A stretch of DNA of 64,000 nt, from positions 7,502,001 through 7,566,000 of the forward strand of contig NZ_CP108487.1 of assembly GCF_036226525.1 (NCBI RefSeq), given 5' to 3'. The notes under the pieces are model-generated. The model was not told the origin of the DNA. It worked only from the letters and a program-made list of their open reading frames with translations, and did no database searches. A program made the translations under genes and the position numbers. Positions 1 through 8,067 of the stretch are shown in pieces. Within the stretch, counting starts at the first letter, position 1; each line of letters opens with the position of its first letter. Origin of the DNA: Kribbella sp. NBC_01245. GTDB lineage: Bacteria; Actinomycetota; Actinomycetes; Propionibacteriales; Kribbellaceae.

Positions 1-420
1 GGTGGGTGGCTCGCGATCCAGATCCCGGGCAACCACGATGCGCCTTCGCACGAGATTCTCCGCGAGTTGGCGACCACCGCGCCGTACGCCGAATTCGCCG
101 CGGCGAACGCCGTACGGACGAATTTGCCGGAGCCGTCCGACTACCTGGACGTGTTGACGTCGGCCGGGTGTGAGGTCGACGCGTGGGAGACGACGTACAG
201 CCATGTCTTGCAGGGCGACAACGCGGTGCTCGAATGGGTCAAGGGGACGGGTGCTCGTCCGGTGTTGCAGTCGTTGCCGGATGAGTTGCGGGTGGAGTTC
301 GAGCGGGAGTACGGCGAACGCCTGGCGCGGGCGTATCCCCGGCGGGCGTTCGGCACGGTGTTGCCGTTCCGCCGGATCTTCGCGGTTGCGCACAAGTCGG
401 CCAATGGGGAGGAGAAGTAG
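1..420 (+). CDS. tam: Trans-aconitate 2-methyltransferase-like SAM methyltransferase (3' part)
   Basis: The reading frame is open from the first base of the window, so the 5' part of the gene lies outside it. The visible start reads GGWLAIQIPGNHDAPSHEI, followed by RELATTAPYAE. This resembles the segment after the Rossmann core in trans-aconitate 2-methyltransferases, small cytosolic enzymes that methylate aconitate-type tricarboxylates from SAM. The SAM-binding motif itself is not in view. The frame ends at TAG 418-420, immediately followed by the ATG of the VOC gene, so the two are probably translated together. The TTG at 67 could initiate a short ORF, but the homologous sequence upstream of it argues for a longer gene cut by the window edge. 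Confidence 0.72.
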   Translation, partial: GGWLAIQIPGNHDAPSHEILRELATTAPYAEFAAANAVRTNLPEPSDYLDVLTSAGCEVDAWETTYSHVLQGDNAVLEWVKGTGARPVLQSLPDELRVEFEREYGERLARAYPRRAFGTVLPFRRIFAVAHKSANGEEK

Positions 421-768
421 ATGCGGCTCGACCATGTGCAGGTCTCGTGCCCGCCGGGTGGTGAGGAGATCGCCCGCGCGTTCTACCGCGACGCGCTCGG
501 CATGACCGAACTCGACAAGCCCCCGCTACTCGCGGCCCGCGGCGGCTGCTGGTTCCGCCTGGGTGAGGCCGAGATCCATATCGGCGTCGAGGCGGACTTC
601 CGCCCAGCCCGCAAGGCCCATCCGGCGCTGGCGGTGGACGACCTTGACCACTACGCGGAAGTCCTTGCGGCCAGGGGCTTTCCGGTCACCTGGGACAACG
701 AGACGATCCCCGGCCGCCGCCGCTTCCATACGGTCGACGGCCACGGCAACCGCATCGAACTCGTCTGA
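421..768 (+). CDS. VOC (glyoxalase/bleomycin-resistance fold) family protein
   Basis: This 115-residue protein is about the length of a single VOC domain with two beta-alpha-beta-beta-beta modules. It starts RLDHVQVSCP and ends DGHGNRIELV, the typical first and last strands of the fold. Metal-binding positions can be guessed at His in the first strand and Glu in the last, but the reaction cannot be predicted; VOC proteins range from dioxygenases to drug-binding proteins. The ATG directly abuts the upstream methyltransferase stop codon, suggesting a two-gene operon. An inverted repeat begins 8 bases after the stop and may end the transcript. Confidence 0.8.
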   Translation: MRLDHVQVSCPPGGEEIARAFYRDALGMTELDKPPLLAARGGCWFRLGEAEIHIGVEADFRPARKAHPALAVDDLDHYAEVLAARGFPVTWDNETIPGRRRFHTVDGHGNRIELV

Positions 769-776
769 CTCTGAAA

Positions 777-871
777 CTCCTTTTGTCCGCGAGTGGTCAC
801 ATCTGGTCCGCACGGTCGCCTCTGCCGGAGCGCCGCCCGGACCAGATGAGACCACTCGCGGACAAAAGGAG
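777..871. repeat. Long inverted repeat (family B, copy 1)
   Basis: The 34-base arms 777-810 and 838-871 are complementary with one mismatch, separated by 27 bases. The arm contains the core GCGAGTGGTC, which recurs at 52687-52696 and twice at 60670-60766. It follows the VOC stop codon and precedes the convergent ABC gene, so it could act as a bidirectional terminator, but there is no T-run. A degraded direct copy of the right arm follows at about 880-915. Confidence 0.85.
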
Positions 872-914
872 TGGGCCCGCCGGACAATGGGGCCGCTCGC
901 GGACCCAGGAGTCG

Positions 915-985
915 GCCGCCCGCCGCTAGACCGCCCGCCCTGGACCGCCCGCCCTGGACCGACCGCCCTAGACCGCGCGCCGCTG
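915..985. repeat. Short tandem repeat, about 14-bp unit, five copies
   Basis: Five degenerate copies of a roughly 14-base unit (GACCGCCCGCCCTG and variants) run head to tail in the gap between two convergent genes. The third and fourth units are the closest to each other. I see no ORF, promoter or structure in it. It looks like slippage-prone simple sequence in intergenic DNA. Confidence 0.7.
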
Positions 986-1031
986 GGCCGGCCGGCGCTG
1001 GGACGGCCAGCGCCGGACGGCCAATCAAGGG

Positions 1032-3488
1032 TTACTCGGTGGCGAGGGCGCCGGCGGGGGCTACCTTGGCGGCGCGGCGGGCGGGGAGGACTGAGGCGAG
1101 TAGGCCGGCTGCGGCGGCGACCAAGGCGATCGTGAGGAGCAGCCCGGCCGGCACGGCGTACTCGATGGTCTTGGCCTGGTTCCCCATCAACGCGGCGGTT
1201 CCGGCCCAGCCATAAGCCAGCCCGAGCGCGACGCCGAGCCCGGCCGCGACCAACGCCATCAGCAACGACTCGATGGCGAGCATGCTGCGCAGTTGGCGAC
1301 GGGTGAGCCCAAGAGCGCGGAGTAGCGCGTTCTCCCGGGTGCGCTCGAGCACCGACAGGCTGAGCGTGTTGCCGACCCCGACCAGCGCGATCAGCACGGA
1401 GACCCCGAGCAGCGAGACCCCGATCGCGAGCAGTACGTCGAAGATCTTGGTGTAGCTGCTGCGCTCGGCCAGCCCACCCATCACGCCGAGATCCTTCACA
1501 CTGGGGATCGACTGCGACACGTCGTCGACCACGCGGGCGCCGTCGGCCTTGGCGTTCGCGTCGAGCCAGTAGCCGGAGATCGCCGCCTTCGGAGCCAGCT
1601 TCCGCAGATCCGTCGAGCTGAGCACGACCGGGTCGAACCCGTCCGCGCGATGGACCTTCACCCGCAGGGACCTGCCGCCCTGCGTCAGGGTGATGTTGTC
1701 GCCTTCCTTCAGCTCGAGCCCCATCATCGTGTCCCGGTCGACCAGGGCGACACCCGGCTTCAGCTCACCGATTTGGGTGCCGCGGGCAACGGACTTGGCG
1801 GCGGCCGGGTCGATTCCGGTCACGTAGACCTCGTTCGCCCCCTTCTTCACCATCACGCTGCGCACCGGTACGACCTGGTCGATACCGTCGATCTGGTCGA
1901 GCTGGGCCTGCGCGTTTGCCGGCAGCTTCTCGCTGGTGCTGACGATCAGGTCGACCGGATACTCGTCGTCCATCGCGGTATCGAAGGTCTTCTCCACCGA
2001 GGCGATACCGACACAGGTCAAGCTGATGAGAGTCACACCGATCAGCAGGGCGGACGTAGTCGCGGCCGTACGGCGCGGGTTGCGAATCGCGTTGCCGACG
2101 GCGATCCGGCCGGGCACACCGCCACGGCGCGAGGGCAGTACGCCGATCACCTTGATCAGCGCGGGGACCAGCAACGAGCCGATGGCGAGAATGCCCGCGA
2201 ACGACAACACCCCGCCGGCGACACCGATGAGCACCTGGACCGAGCTGGCGGCGACGTACAGCATGAATCCACCGGAGGCGATCAGTAGGAACCCGAAGGC
2301 CAGTCGGACCCTGCCGGCCTTCGACGCGGCGGCGGGCGCGGCGTCGGGCCGGAGCGCGGCCAGCGGCGCGACCCGGGTTGCCCGCCGGGCCGGCACGACG
2401 GCGGCGAGCATGGTGGCTACCAGGCCGAGCAGGAACGGCACGACCAGGCTGATCGCATCGGCGTACAGGCTGATCTTGGGAATGCCCCAGTCGAACCGGG
2501 TCGCCAGGGACAGACCGACGGCGGCGAGCAGTAGTCCGAAGGCCACGCCGATGGCGGAGGCCACCGCACCGACGATGGTCGCCTCGGCCAGCACCGTCCG
2601 GAAGACCTGGCGGCGGGAGGCCCCGACGCAGCGCAGCAGGGCCATCTCGCGGGTCCGCTGGGCGAGCAGAATGGTGAAAGTGTTGGCGATCACCAAGCAG
2701 GCCACGAACAGCGAGATCAGCGCGAACATGCCGAACACGCCACCGAGTACGTCGATGCCGTGCGTCATGCTCTGCACCTCGTGCTGGATGAACGCCTCGC
2801 CCGTGAACACCTTCATCCCGGGCACGGAAGTCTCGATGGCGGCGACCAGCGCCTCGGGCGTGACACCGCTCTTCGCGGCGACCAGCACCTGGTCGATATA
2901 GCCGGAGGGCGACCACTTCTTCACCGCGCCCGGGGTCGCGACGGTGTCGGATTCACCAAAGGCGGTGGAGTCGTCGATCGTGCCGACCACTGTGACGGGG
3001 TACGACCTCTCGGCCCGGCCTTCCCTGCTGGTCAGGGTGAACTTCGATCCGATCGGCAGCTCGCGCTTGACCGCCACCGAGGCGGGCAAGGCGACTTCCG
3101 CCGCGGACTTCGGGAACCGGCCGTCCTTCAGCTTCGGACCGGGCAGGCGCGGCTCGTTGCTGAGCGCCTGAATGCCGAGGTAGCTCGGCCGGACATCACC
3201 CTTCCAGGTGGTCTCCAGGTAGGCGCGGTTGGTACCGACGGCGACCTCGGTCTGCGGCAGCGCGCGAATGGTGGCGAGGCTCTTGGCGTCGAGCGACTCC
3301 TGCTCGCCCCGCACGACGGCGTCGACGCCCTTGTACTGCGCGCCGATGGTCTCGTCGATGCCGTGCGAGGCGGACGCCCGCGCGGACAGGGCGAGGGTGG
3401 CGAACCCGACGCCGAGCACGATCGCAAGGCAAGCGGCGACCAGGCGGCCCAGGTGGGCTCGCAATGAGTTGAGCACGGAACGACGCAC
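1032..3488 (-). CDS. FtsX/MacB-family ABC transporter permease
   Basis: An 818-residue integral membrane protein with duplicated FtsX-type permease modules. It has an N-terminal membrane segment (SLRAHLGRLVAACLAIVLGV), a MacB_PCD-like extracytoplasmic domain, four membrane helices near residues 260-400, a second extracytoplasmic domain, and a final helix cluster ending in the typical ARRAAKVAPAGALA tail. Such permeases work with a LolD/MacB-type ATPase in mechanotransmission or export rather than import. The ATPase gene lies immediately upstream. I chose GTG 3488 because it starts one base after the ATPase stop; longer readings overlap the ATPase gene. Substrate unknown; lipid, peptide or antibiotic efflux are the usual guesses. 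Confidence 0.92.
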   Translation of the reverse strand: MRRSVLNSLRAHLGRLVAACLAIVLGVGFATLALSARASASHGIDETIGAQYKGVDAVVRGEQESLDAKSLATIRALPQTEVAVGTNRAYLETTWKGDVRPSYLGIQALSNEPRLPGPKLKDGRFPKSAAEVALPASVAVKRELPIGSKFTLTSREGRAERSYPVTVVGTIDDSTAFGESDTVATPGAVKKWSPSGYIDQVLVAAKSGVTPEALVAAIETSVPGMKVFTGEAFIQHEVQSMTHGIDVLGGVFGMFALISLFVACLVIANTFTILLAQRTREMALLRCVGASRRQVFRTVLAEATIVGAVASAIGVAFGLLLAAVGLSLATRFDWGIPKISLYADAISLVVPFLLGLVATMLAAVVPARRATRVAPLAALRPDAAPAAASKAGRVRLAFGFLLIASGGFMLYVAASSVQVLIGVAGGVLSFAGILAIGSLLVPALIKVIGVLPSRRGGVPGRIAVGNAIRNPRRTAATTSALLIGVTLISLTCVGIASVEKTFDTAMDDEYPVDLIVSTSEKLPANAQAQLDQIDGIDQVVPVRSVMVKKGANEVYVTGIDPAAAKSVARGTQIGELKPGVALVDRDTMMGLELKEGDNITLTQGGRSLRVKVHRADGFDPVVLSSTDLRKLAPKAAISGYWLDANAKADGARVVDDVSQSIPSVKDLGVMGGLAERSSYTKIFDVLLAIGVSLLGVSVLIALVGVGNTLSLSVLERTRENALLRALGLTRRQLRSMLAIESLLMALVAAGLGVALGLAYGWAGTAALMGNQAKTIEYAVPAGLLLTIALVAAAAGLLASVLPARRAAKVAPAGALATE

Positions 3489-3489
3489 G

Positions 3490-4260
3490 TCAGGCCCCCA
3501 GCCTGCGCAGCGCGTCGAGCACGGACTCCGGCGTCGGCTGGTCCAGTTCACCGGCCAGCTTGCCGTCCGCGAGCATCACCACGCGATCGGCGTACGACGC
3601 GGCCAGCGGGTCGTGCGTCACCATCACCACGGTCTGCCCGAACTCGCGCACCGACCGCCGCAGGAACCCCAGCACCTCGGCGCCGGAACGCGAGTCCAGG
3701 TTGCCCGTCGGCTCGTCGGCGAACACGGCCTCGGGCCGCCCGACCAGCGCCCGGGCCACCGCGACCCGCTGCTGCTGGCCGCCGGACAGCTCCGACGGGC
3801 GATGCGTCAGCCGGTCCCGCAGGCCGAGCACGTCGATCAGGGTCTCGAACCAGGCGGCATCGGGTTTGCGGTTGCCGAGCTCGAGCGGCAGCAGGATGTT
3901 GTCCTTGGCGGTCAGCATCGGCAGCAGGTTGAACGACTGGAAGACGAACCCGATCCGGTCCCGGCGGATCTTCGTCAGCTCCGCGTCGGGCATGCCGGTC
4001 AGCTCGGTCTCGCCGAGCAGGACCTGGCCGGACGTGGGGGTGTCCAGGCCGGCGAGGCAGTGCATCAGGGTCGACTTGCCCGATCCGGACGGTCCCATGA
4101 TCGCGGTGAACCGGCCGACACCGAAGTCCACCGAGACGCCGTCGAGGGCGGCCACGGCGGTATCACCCTCGCCGTACACCTTGCGCAGGTCTTGGGCGCG
4201 GATGGCGGTTCGATGGCCGGCGGCGGGAGCCTGCGACAAAGTAGCCGCGGGGATCGTCAT
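3490..4260 (-). CDS. MacB/LolD-type ABC transporter ATP-binding protein
   Basis: A 256-residue nucleotide-binding subunit. It has Walker A GPSGSGKST, signature LSGGQQQRVAVARAL and Walker B VFADEPTGNLDS, with the TGNLDS that marks the MacB/LolD/FtsE class. It powers the FtsX-like permease encoded next to it. The start is ATG 4258-4260, preceded on the minus strand by a good AAGGAG Shine-Dalgarno; longer readings add unrelated residues. The gene is separated by 132 bases from the preceding GntR gene and has its own candidate control region with two palindromes. Confidence 0.93.
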   Translation of the reverse strand: MTIPAATLSQAPAAGHRTAIRAQDLRKVYGEGDTAVAALDGVSVDFGVGRFTAIMGPSGSGKSTLMHCLAGLDTPTSGQVLLGETELTGMPDAELTKIRRDRIGFVFQSFNLLPMLTAKDNILLPLELGNRKPDAAWFETLIDVLGLRDRLTHRPSELSGGQQQRVAVARALVGRPEAVFADEPTGNLDSRSGAEVLGFLRRSVREFGQTVVMVTHDPLAASYADRVVMLADGKLAGELDQPTPESVLDALRRLGA

Positions 4261-4314
4261 GGTTCTCCTTGGACACGGGCGGCAAGTTCGTCTCGCCGCG
4301 CTACCCAAGAAGCT

Positions 4315-4384
4315 ATTGATCAATCGACCGCATTCCGTCCGACCATCGACTGCACTCCCCGTACGACCCTGGTCGTACACGGGG
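4315..4384 (-). promoter_or_regulatory. Palindromes upstream of the ABC exporter and behind the GntR gene
   Basis: Two symmetrical sites lie in the 132-base gap. ATTGATCAAT (4315-4324) is a perfect palindrome. The second, 4357-4384, has perfect 8-base arms GTACGACC and GGTCGTAC around CT, with CCCC and GGGG outside. The latter could be a terminator for the GntR operon or an operator for the exporter. Position and symmetry are seen directly; the roles are inferred. Confidence 0.45.
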
Positions 4385-4392
4385 TCCGACGA

Positions 4393-5088
4393 CTAGTCCT
4401 CTGGATGAGGGCCGGCCCAGAGGCCGCGGACGTGACCGATGTGCCGCAGCATCAATTGTTCGGCGCCGGCGGCGTCGCGGGCCTCGACGAGATCGACCAG
4501 TTCGTGGTGCTCGGCGGCGGACTGGCCGAGGCGGCCGCTCTCCACCAGCGGGGTCAGGCCGAGCAACCTGGTCTGTGAGCGCAGGTCGGACACGACGTCC
4601 ACGAGCCGCGAGTTGCCGCTGTACGCCAGCAGGGTGACGTGGAAGACCCGGTCCGCCTCGATGTAGTCGATCAGGTTGCCGGCTTCTGCCGCGACCACGA
4701 TGTCCTCGGCGAGCTCCCGGAGCCGGGGGAAGTCCTCCGCGGGGATGAGCGGTACGACGTCGCGCACGGTCGGCGGCTCGATCAGCAGGCGCAGCGAGGT
4801 CACGTTGTCGAGATCGTCGTCCGACATCTCGGTCACCCGGAAGCCCTTGTTGGGCAGCGAGATGACGAGACCCTCCTTCACCAGGTCGAGCATCGCCTCC
4901 CGCACGGGAGTCGCCGAGACGCCGAACTTGGCGCCCAACATCGGCGCGGAATAGACGGTGCCGGGCTCCATCTCGCCGGAGATGACCGCGGCGCGCAGGG
5001 CGTGCGCGACGTTGTCACGCAGGCTCTCCCGTTTGAGCCTGCGCACGCTGGGCAGCGGACGGGCGCTGCTGGCCTTCTCGGTCGACAC
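4393..5088 (-). CDS. GntR family transcriptional regulator, FadR subfamily
   Basis: About 231 residues. An N-terminal winged helix-turn-helix (ESLRDNVAHALRAAVISGEM, then VSATPVREAMLDLVKEGLV) is followed by an all-helical FCD ligand-binding domain with the typical D-x3-H pattern (DRVFHVTLL) and a later H(IGHVRG). FCD proteins usually bind an acidic metabolite through a metal. It is the last gene of the GH127/peptide-transport operon, 47 bases after the S33 hydrolase stop, so it probably controls that operon. The start is uncertain: GTG codons at 5106, 5094 and 5088 are all possible and none has a strong ribosome-binding site. I took the one giving a normal-length tail before the helix-turn-helix. 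Confidence 0.85.
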   Translation of the reverse strand: MSTEKASSARPLPSVRRLKRESLRDNVAHALRAAVISGEMEPGTVYSAPMLGAKFGVSATPVREAMLDLVKEGLVISLPNKGFRVTEMSDDDLDNVTSLRLLIEPPTVRDVVPLIPAEDFPRLRELAEDIVVAAEAGNLIDYIEADRVFHVTLLAYSGNSRLVDVVSDLRSQTRLLGLTPLVESGRLGQSAAEHHELVDLVEARDAAGAEQLMLRHIGHVRGLWAGPHPED

Positions 5089-5135
5089 GTCCACATTGTG
5101 GTCCACGATCGGTCCGAGGGGGAAACGACCGGCCG

Positions 5136-6425
5136 TCACGGCGTCGCTCGGACCCCGCCGCCAATGGATCGGACGAGTTCTGTCAGCCGGCAGTACACCT
5201 GTTCCGAGCTGAGGCCGTCGTGCTCGTACTCGTTGGTGACCCAGGCCTGCAGGTTCCCCACTCGTGCCGCCGTTTCCAGCTGCAGCCCGGAGTCGACGTA
5301 CATGTCGTCGAAATAGACCGCGGCGGCCACCGGCACCTCGTTCGACGCGAGCCGGTCCAGGTCGTACAGCGGACCCCACGGTGAGCGCGCGGCGAGCAGC
5401 TCCACGGCGTCCCGGAACGGCCTGAGCACCCGGATCTCCTCGAACATCCAGGGGTACATCATCTCGCCCGTGAACAGCAGCGGCCGGGCCGATTCCGCAA
5501 AGGCAGGACGGGCCGCCCTCTCCCGCTCCGCCGCCCAAGACGTTCCACTGTCGCCGGATCCGTAGATGCTCTCCTGCAAAGCGGCGAACAACGGCCCGTC
5601 ACTGAACGACGTACGGACGGTCACCTGGCTGAGGAACGTCTCGGACAAGTCGTCCCCCGTGAACGCCTCATCGAGCAGCCAGTGCATCCGCTCGTACCCC
5701 GGCTTCATCCCGAAATCGAGCCCGAGCGACTGGAACCGCCGTACGGTCAGCAGATCGCCATCCGGCAGCCGCACGTCTCCCACCGCCAGCCGATCGGCGA
5801 TGGCCGCGACGACGTCGACGTTGTGCGGATAGCGGCGGTAGAACTCGCGGTTCTTCGCCTCGACGCGCGGATACGTACGCCGGTAGACCTCGGCGGCATC
5901 CGGCGTGACGGACGCGAGCCCGCCGGTGACGTAACAGGCCAGTAGACCTTCAGGCGCCTGCGAGAGGTACGTCAGCGTGATGAAGCCGCCGTAGCTCTGG
6001 CCTAGCGTCGACCACCGAACGCCGCCGTACACCGTAGTGCGCAGGTGTTCGGCGTCAGCCACGATCGAGTCGGCCCGGAAGCACGCCAGGTAGTCGGCCG
6101 CCTGCTCCGCCGTGTCGAAGGAGCTCATCCGCCGCCCGTCGACCGGCGTACTCCGGCCGGTGCCGCGTTGATCCAGGAGCACCACGCGGTACGTCTTCAG
6201 CGCCTCGCCGATCCAGCCCTTCGCCTCGGTCGGCCGTGGCGCCTTACCGCCCGGGCCGCCCTGGAGGAACAACAGGCAGGGCAGGTTCTCGTTCTTCCGC
6301 ACAGGATCCACGAGCTCCCGCGCGAAAACGGTGATTCGCCGCTGGTCGGAGTCGTCCCACCAGTTCAGTGGCACCTCCAGCGTGTGCTCGCGGACGTGCA
6401 TGCCGGGAATCGTGTAGCTCGTCAT
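5136..6425 (-). CDS. Alpha/beta hydrolase, proline iminopeptidase-like (S33)
   Basis: A 429-residue alpha/beta hydrolase. The oxyanion-hole motif is QGGPGG (residues 55-60), the nucleophile is Ser144 in GQSYGG, and the likely catalytic His is H402 in YEHDG near the end. This layout and length fit the large actinobacterial prolyl aminopeptidase group, which releases N-terminal proline (some also hydroxyproline) from peptides in the cytosol. There is no signal peptide. The ATG overlaps the stop of the OppF-type ATPase gene (ATGA), so it is translationally coupled to the importer. That coupling suggests it acts on imported peptides. Substrate preference is inferred from family and context only. 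Confidence 0.88.
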   Translation of the reverse strand: MTSYTIPGMHVREHTLEVPLNWWDDSDQRRITVFARELVDPVRKNENLPCLLFLQGGPGGKAPRPTEAKGWIGEALKTYRVVLLDQRGTGRSTPVDGRRMSSFDTAEQAADYLACFRADSIVADAEHLRTTVYGGVRWSTLGQSYGGFITLTYLSQAPEGLLACYVTGGLASVTPDAAEVYRRTYPRVEAKNREFYRRYPHNVDVVAAIADRLAVGDVRLPDGDLLTVRRFQSLGLDFGMKPGYERMHWLLDEAFTGDDLSETFLSQVTVRTSFSDGPLFAALQESIYGSGDSGTSWAAERERAARPAFAESARPLLFTGEMMYPWMFEEIRVLRPFRDAVELLAARSPWGPLYDLDRLASNEVPVAAAVYFDDMYVDSGLQLETAARVGNLQAWVTNEYEHDGLSSEQVYCRLTELVRSIGGGVRATP

Positions 6426-7267
6426 CTGGTGAGAGTCCGTTCCTGTTCGCGCGACCGACGCCGCCGGTCCCACTCCGGGTTGATCCGCGGAACGGCGGCC
6501 AGCAACGTCTTGGTGTATTCGTGCTGGGGCTGGTCGAAGACGGCGTCTCGCGACCCCAGTTCGACAATTCTGCCCTGGTTCATCACGGCGACCCGCTGGG
6601 CGATCTGCCGGACCACGGCCAGGTCATGCGCGATGAAGATGTAGCTGAAGCCGCTCTCGCGTTGCAACCGCATCAGCAGGTTGAGGATCTGCGCCTGGAT
6701 CGACACGTCCAGCGCCGACACCGCCTCGTCGCAGATCACCAACTTCGGGCCGACCGCGAGGGCGCGGGCGATGCCGATCCGCTGGGCCTGACCGCCGGAG
6801 AACTGGGACGGATACCGCGCCGAGTGATCCGGGTTCAGCCCGACTCGCTCCATCAGCTCCTTGGTGAAGGCCCGGCGGCCGCCCTTTGGCGCGATGCCCT
6901 GGTAGGCCAGGGGAGCGGTGACGATCCGCTCCACCGTGTAGCGCGGGTTCAGTGACGAGAACGGATCCTGGAACACCACCTGTACGTCGTTGCGGAACCG
7001 CGCCAGGTCCTTCCCGGTCGCGCGCGTGATGTCCCGCTCCTCGTACTCGAGCGTCCCGCTGGTCGGATCGATCAAGCGGGCGGCGATCCGCGCGGTGGTC
7101 GATTTGCCGCTGCCCGACTCGCCGACGATCGCCAGCGTCTCCCCGAGTTCGACGTCGAAACTCACCCGATCCACCGCGGTGAACGGCACCTTAGGCGCCA
7201 GCCAGCCGCGGCCCTCGCCCCGGGTGACGAACTCTTTGGTCACTTCGCCCAACCGCAACAAGCTCAT
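6422..7267 (-). CDS. Oligopeptide/dipeptide ABC importer ATPase, OppF/DppF type
   Basis: A 281-residue ATPase with Walker A GESGSGKST, Q-loop VVFQDPFSSLNPR, signature FSGGQAQRIGIARAL and Walker B LVICDEAVSALDVS. The QDPFSSLNP segment is diagnostic of the peptide/nickel importer class. It forms the second half of an ATPase heterodimer with the OppD-like protein encoded just upstream. The genes overlap by four bases (ATGA), as does its own stop with the S33 hydrolase. The C-terminus is slightly short and rich in Arg, otherwise normal. Confidence 0.93.
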   Translation of the reverse strand: MSLLRLGEVTKEFVTRGEGRGWLAPKVPFTAVDRVSFDVELGETLAIVGESGSGKSTTARIAARLIDPTSGTLEYEERDITRATGKDLARFRNDVQVVFQDPFSSLNPRYTVERIVTAPLAYQGIAPKGGRRAFTKELMERVGLNPDHSARYPSQFSGGQAQRIGIARALAVGPKLVICDEAVSALDVSIQAQILNLLMRLQRESGFSYIFIAHDLAVVRQIAQRVAVMNQGRIVELGSRDAVFDQPQHEYTKTLLAAVPRINPEWDRRRRSREQERTLTR

Positions 7268-8067
7268 AGCGACACCTCATCGTCGATCCGCGGTACTGCG
7301 TCCAGCAGCGCGCGGGTGTACTCGTGCTGCGGATCCGAGAAGACCTGCTCAGCCGTGCCGTATTCGACCGGGTCGCCCGCGCACATCACCAGCACCCGCT
7401 TGGCGATCGAGCTGATCACCGCAAGGTCGTGCGTGATGAAGATCAGGCCGGCCCCGGTCTCGGCCTGCAGCTCGGCCAGCAGTTCGAGAATCTGCGCCTG
7501 CACGGTCACGTCGAGCGCGGTCGTCGGCTCATCCGCGATCAGCAAAGCGGGGGAGCAACACAGCGCCATCGCGATCATGATGCGCTGGCGTTGACCGCCG
7601 GAGAACTGGTGCGGGTAATGGTCGATCCGGCGTGCCGGGTCCGGAATACGCACCCGTTCGAGCGCCTCGATCGCCACCCGCCGGGCCTCGCGACGGGTCC
7701 CGCCCCGATGTGCCCGGTAGCCCTCCTCGATCTGCAAACCCACTGTGTAGTAGGGATTCAGGGACGACAACGGATCCTGGAAGACCATCGAGATCGCGTT
7801 GCCACGGATGCTCCGCAGCTCCGCCTCCGAACGGCCGAGCAACTCCTGGCCGTCCAGCCGAATGCTGCCGGTCGTCCGGCCACCCGGCGGCAGCAGCCCC
7901 AGGACGGCGAGCGATGTCATCGACTTGCCCGAGCCGGATTCGCCGACGATGCCGAGTGTGTCGTCGCGGTCGACCGTGAAGGAGACGTTCTTCACCACGT
8001 CGACCGGACCGCGACTGGTGGGCAGGGTGACGGTGAGGTCTTCCACCACGAACAGGGATTCGCTCAT
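7264..8067 (-). CDS. Oligopeptide/dipeptide ABC importer ATPase, OppD/DppD type
   Basis: A 267-residue ATPase with Walker A GESGSGKSM, QDPLSSLNPYY, signature FSGGQRQRIMIAMAL and Walker B LLIADEPTTALDVT. It pairs with the OppF-like subunit. I chose ATG 8067 (MSESLFVVEDL). The much longer reading that continues upstream only runs through the permease gene in the wrong frame. It overlaps the permease stop by four bases. OppD proteins often carry a Cys-rich oligopeptide tail; here the tail is short and has no Cys cluster. Confidence 0.93.
   Translation of the reverse strand: MSESLFVVEDLTVTLPTSRGPVDVVKNVSFTVDRDDTLGIVGESGSGKSMTSLAVLGLLPPGGRTTGSIRLDGQELLGRSEAELRSIRGNAISMVFQDPLSSLNPYYTVGLQIEEGYRAHRGGTRREARRVAIEALERVRIPDPARRIDHYPHQFSGGQRQRIMIAMALCCSPALLIADEPTTALDVTVQAQILELLAELQAETGAGLIFITHDLAVISSIAKRVLVMCAGDPVEYGTAEQVFSDPQHEYTRALLDAVPRIDDEVSL

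Noticed and set aside
777..871. Terminal inverted repeats of an insertion sequence
   Set aside because: The arms enclose only 27 bases, there is no transposase and no target duplication is apparent.
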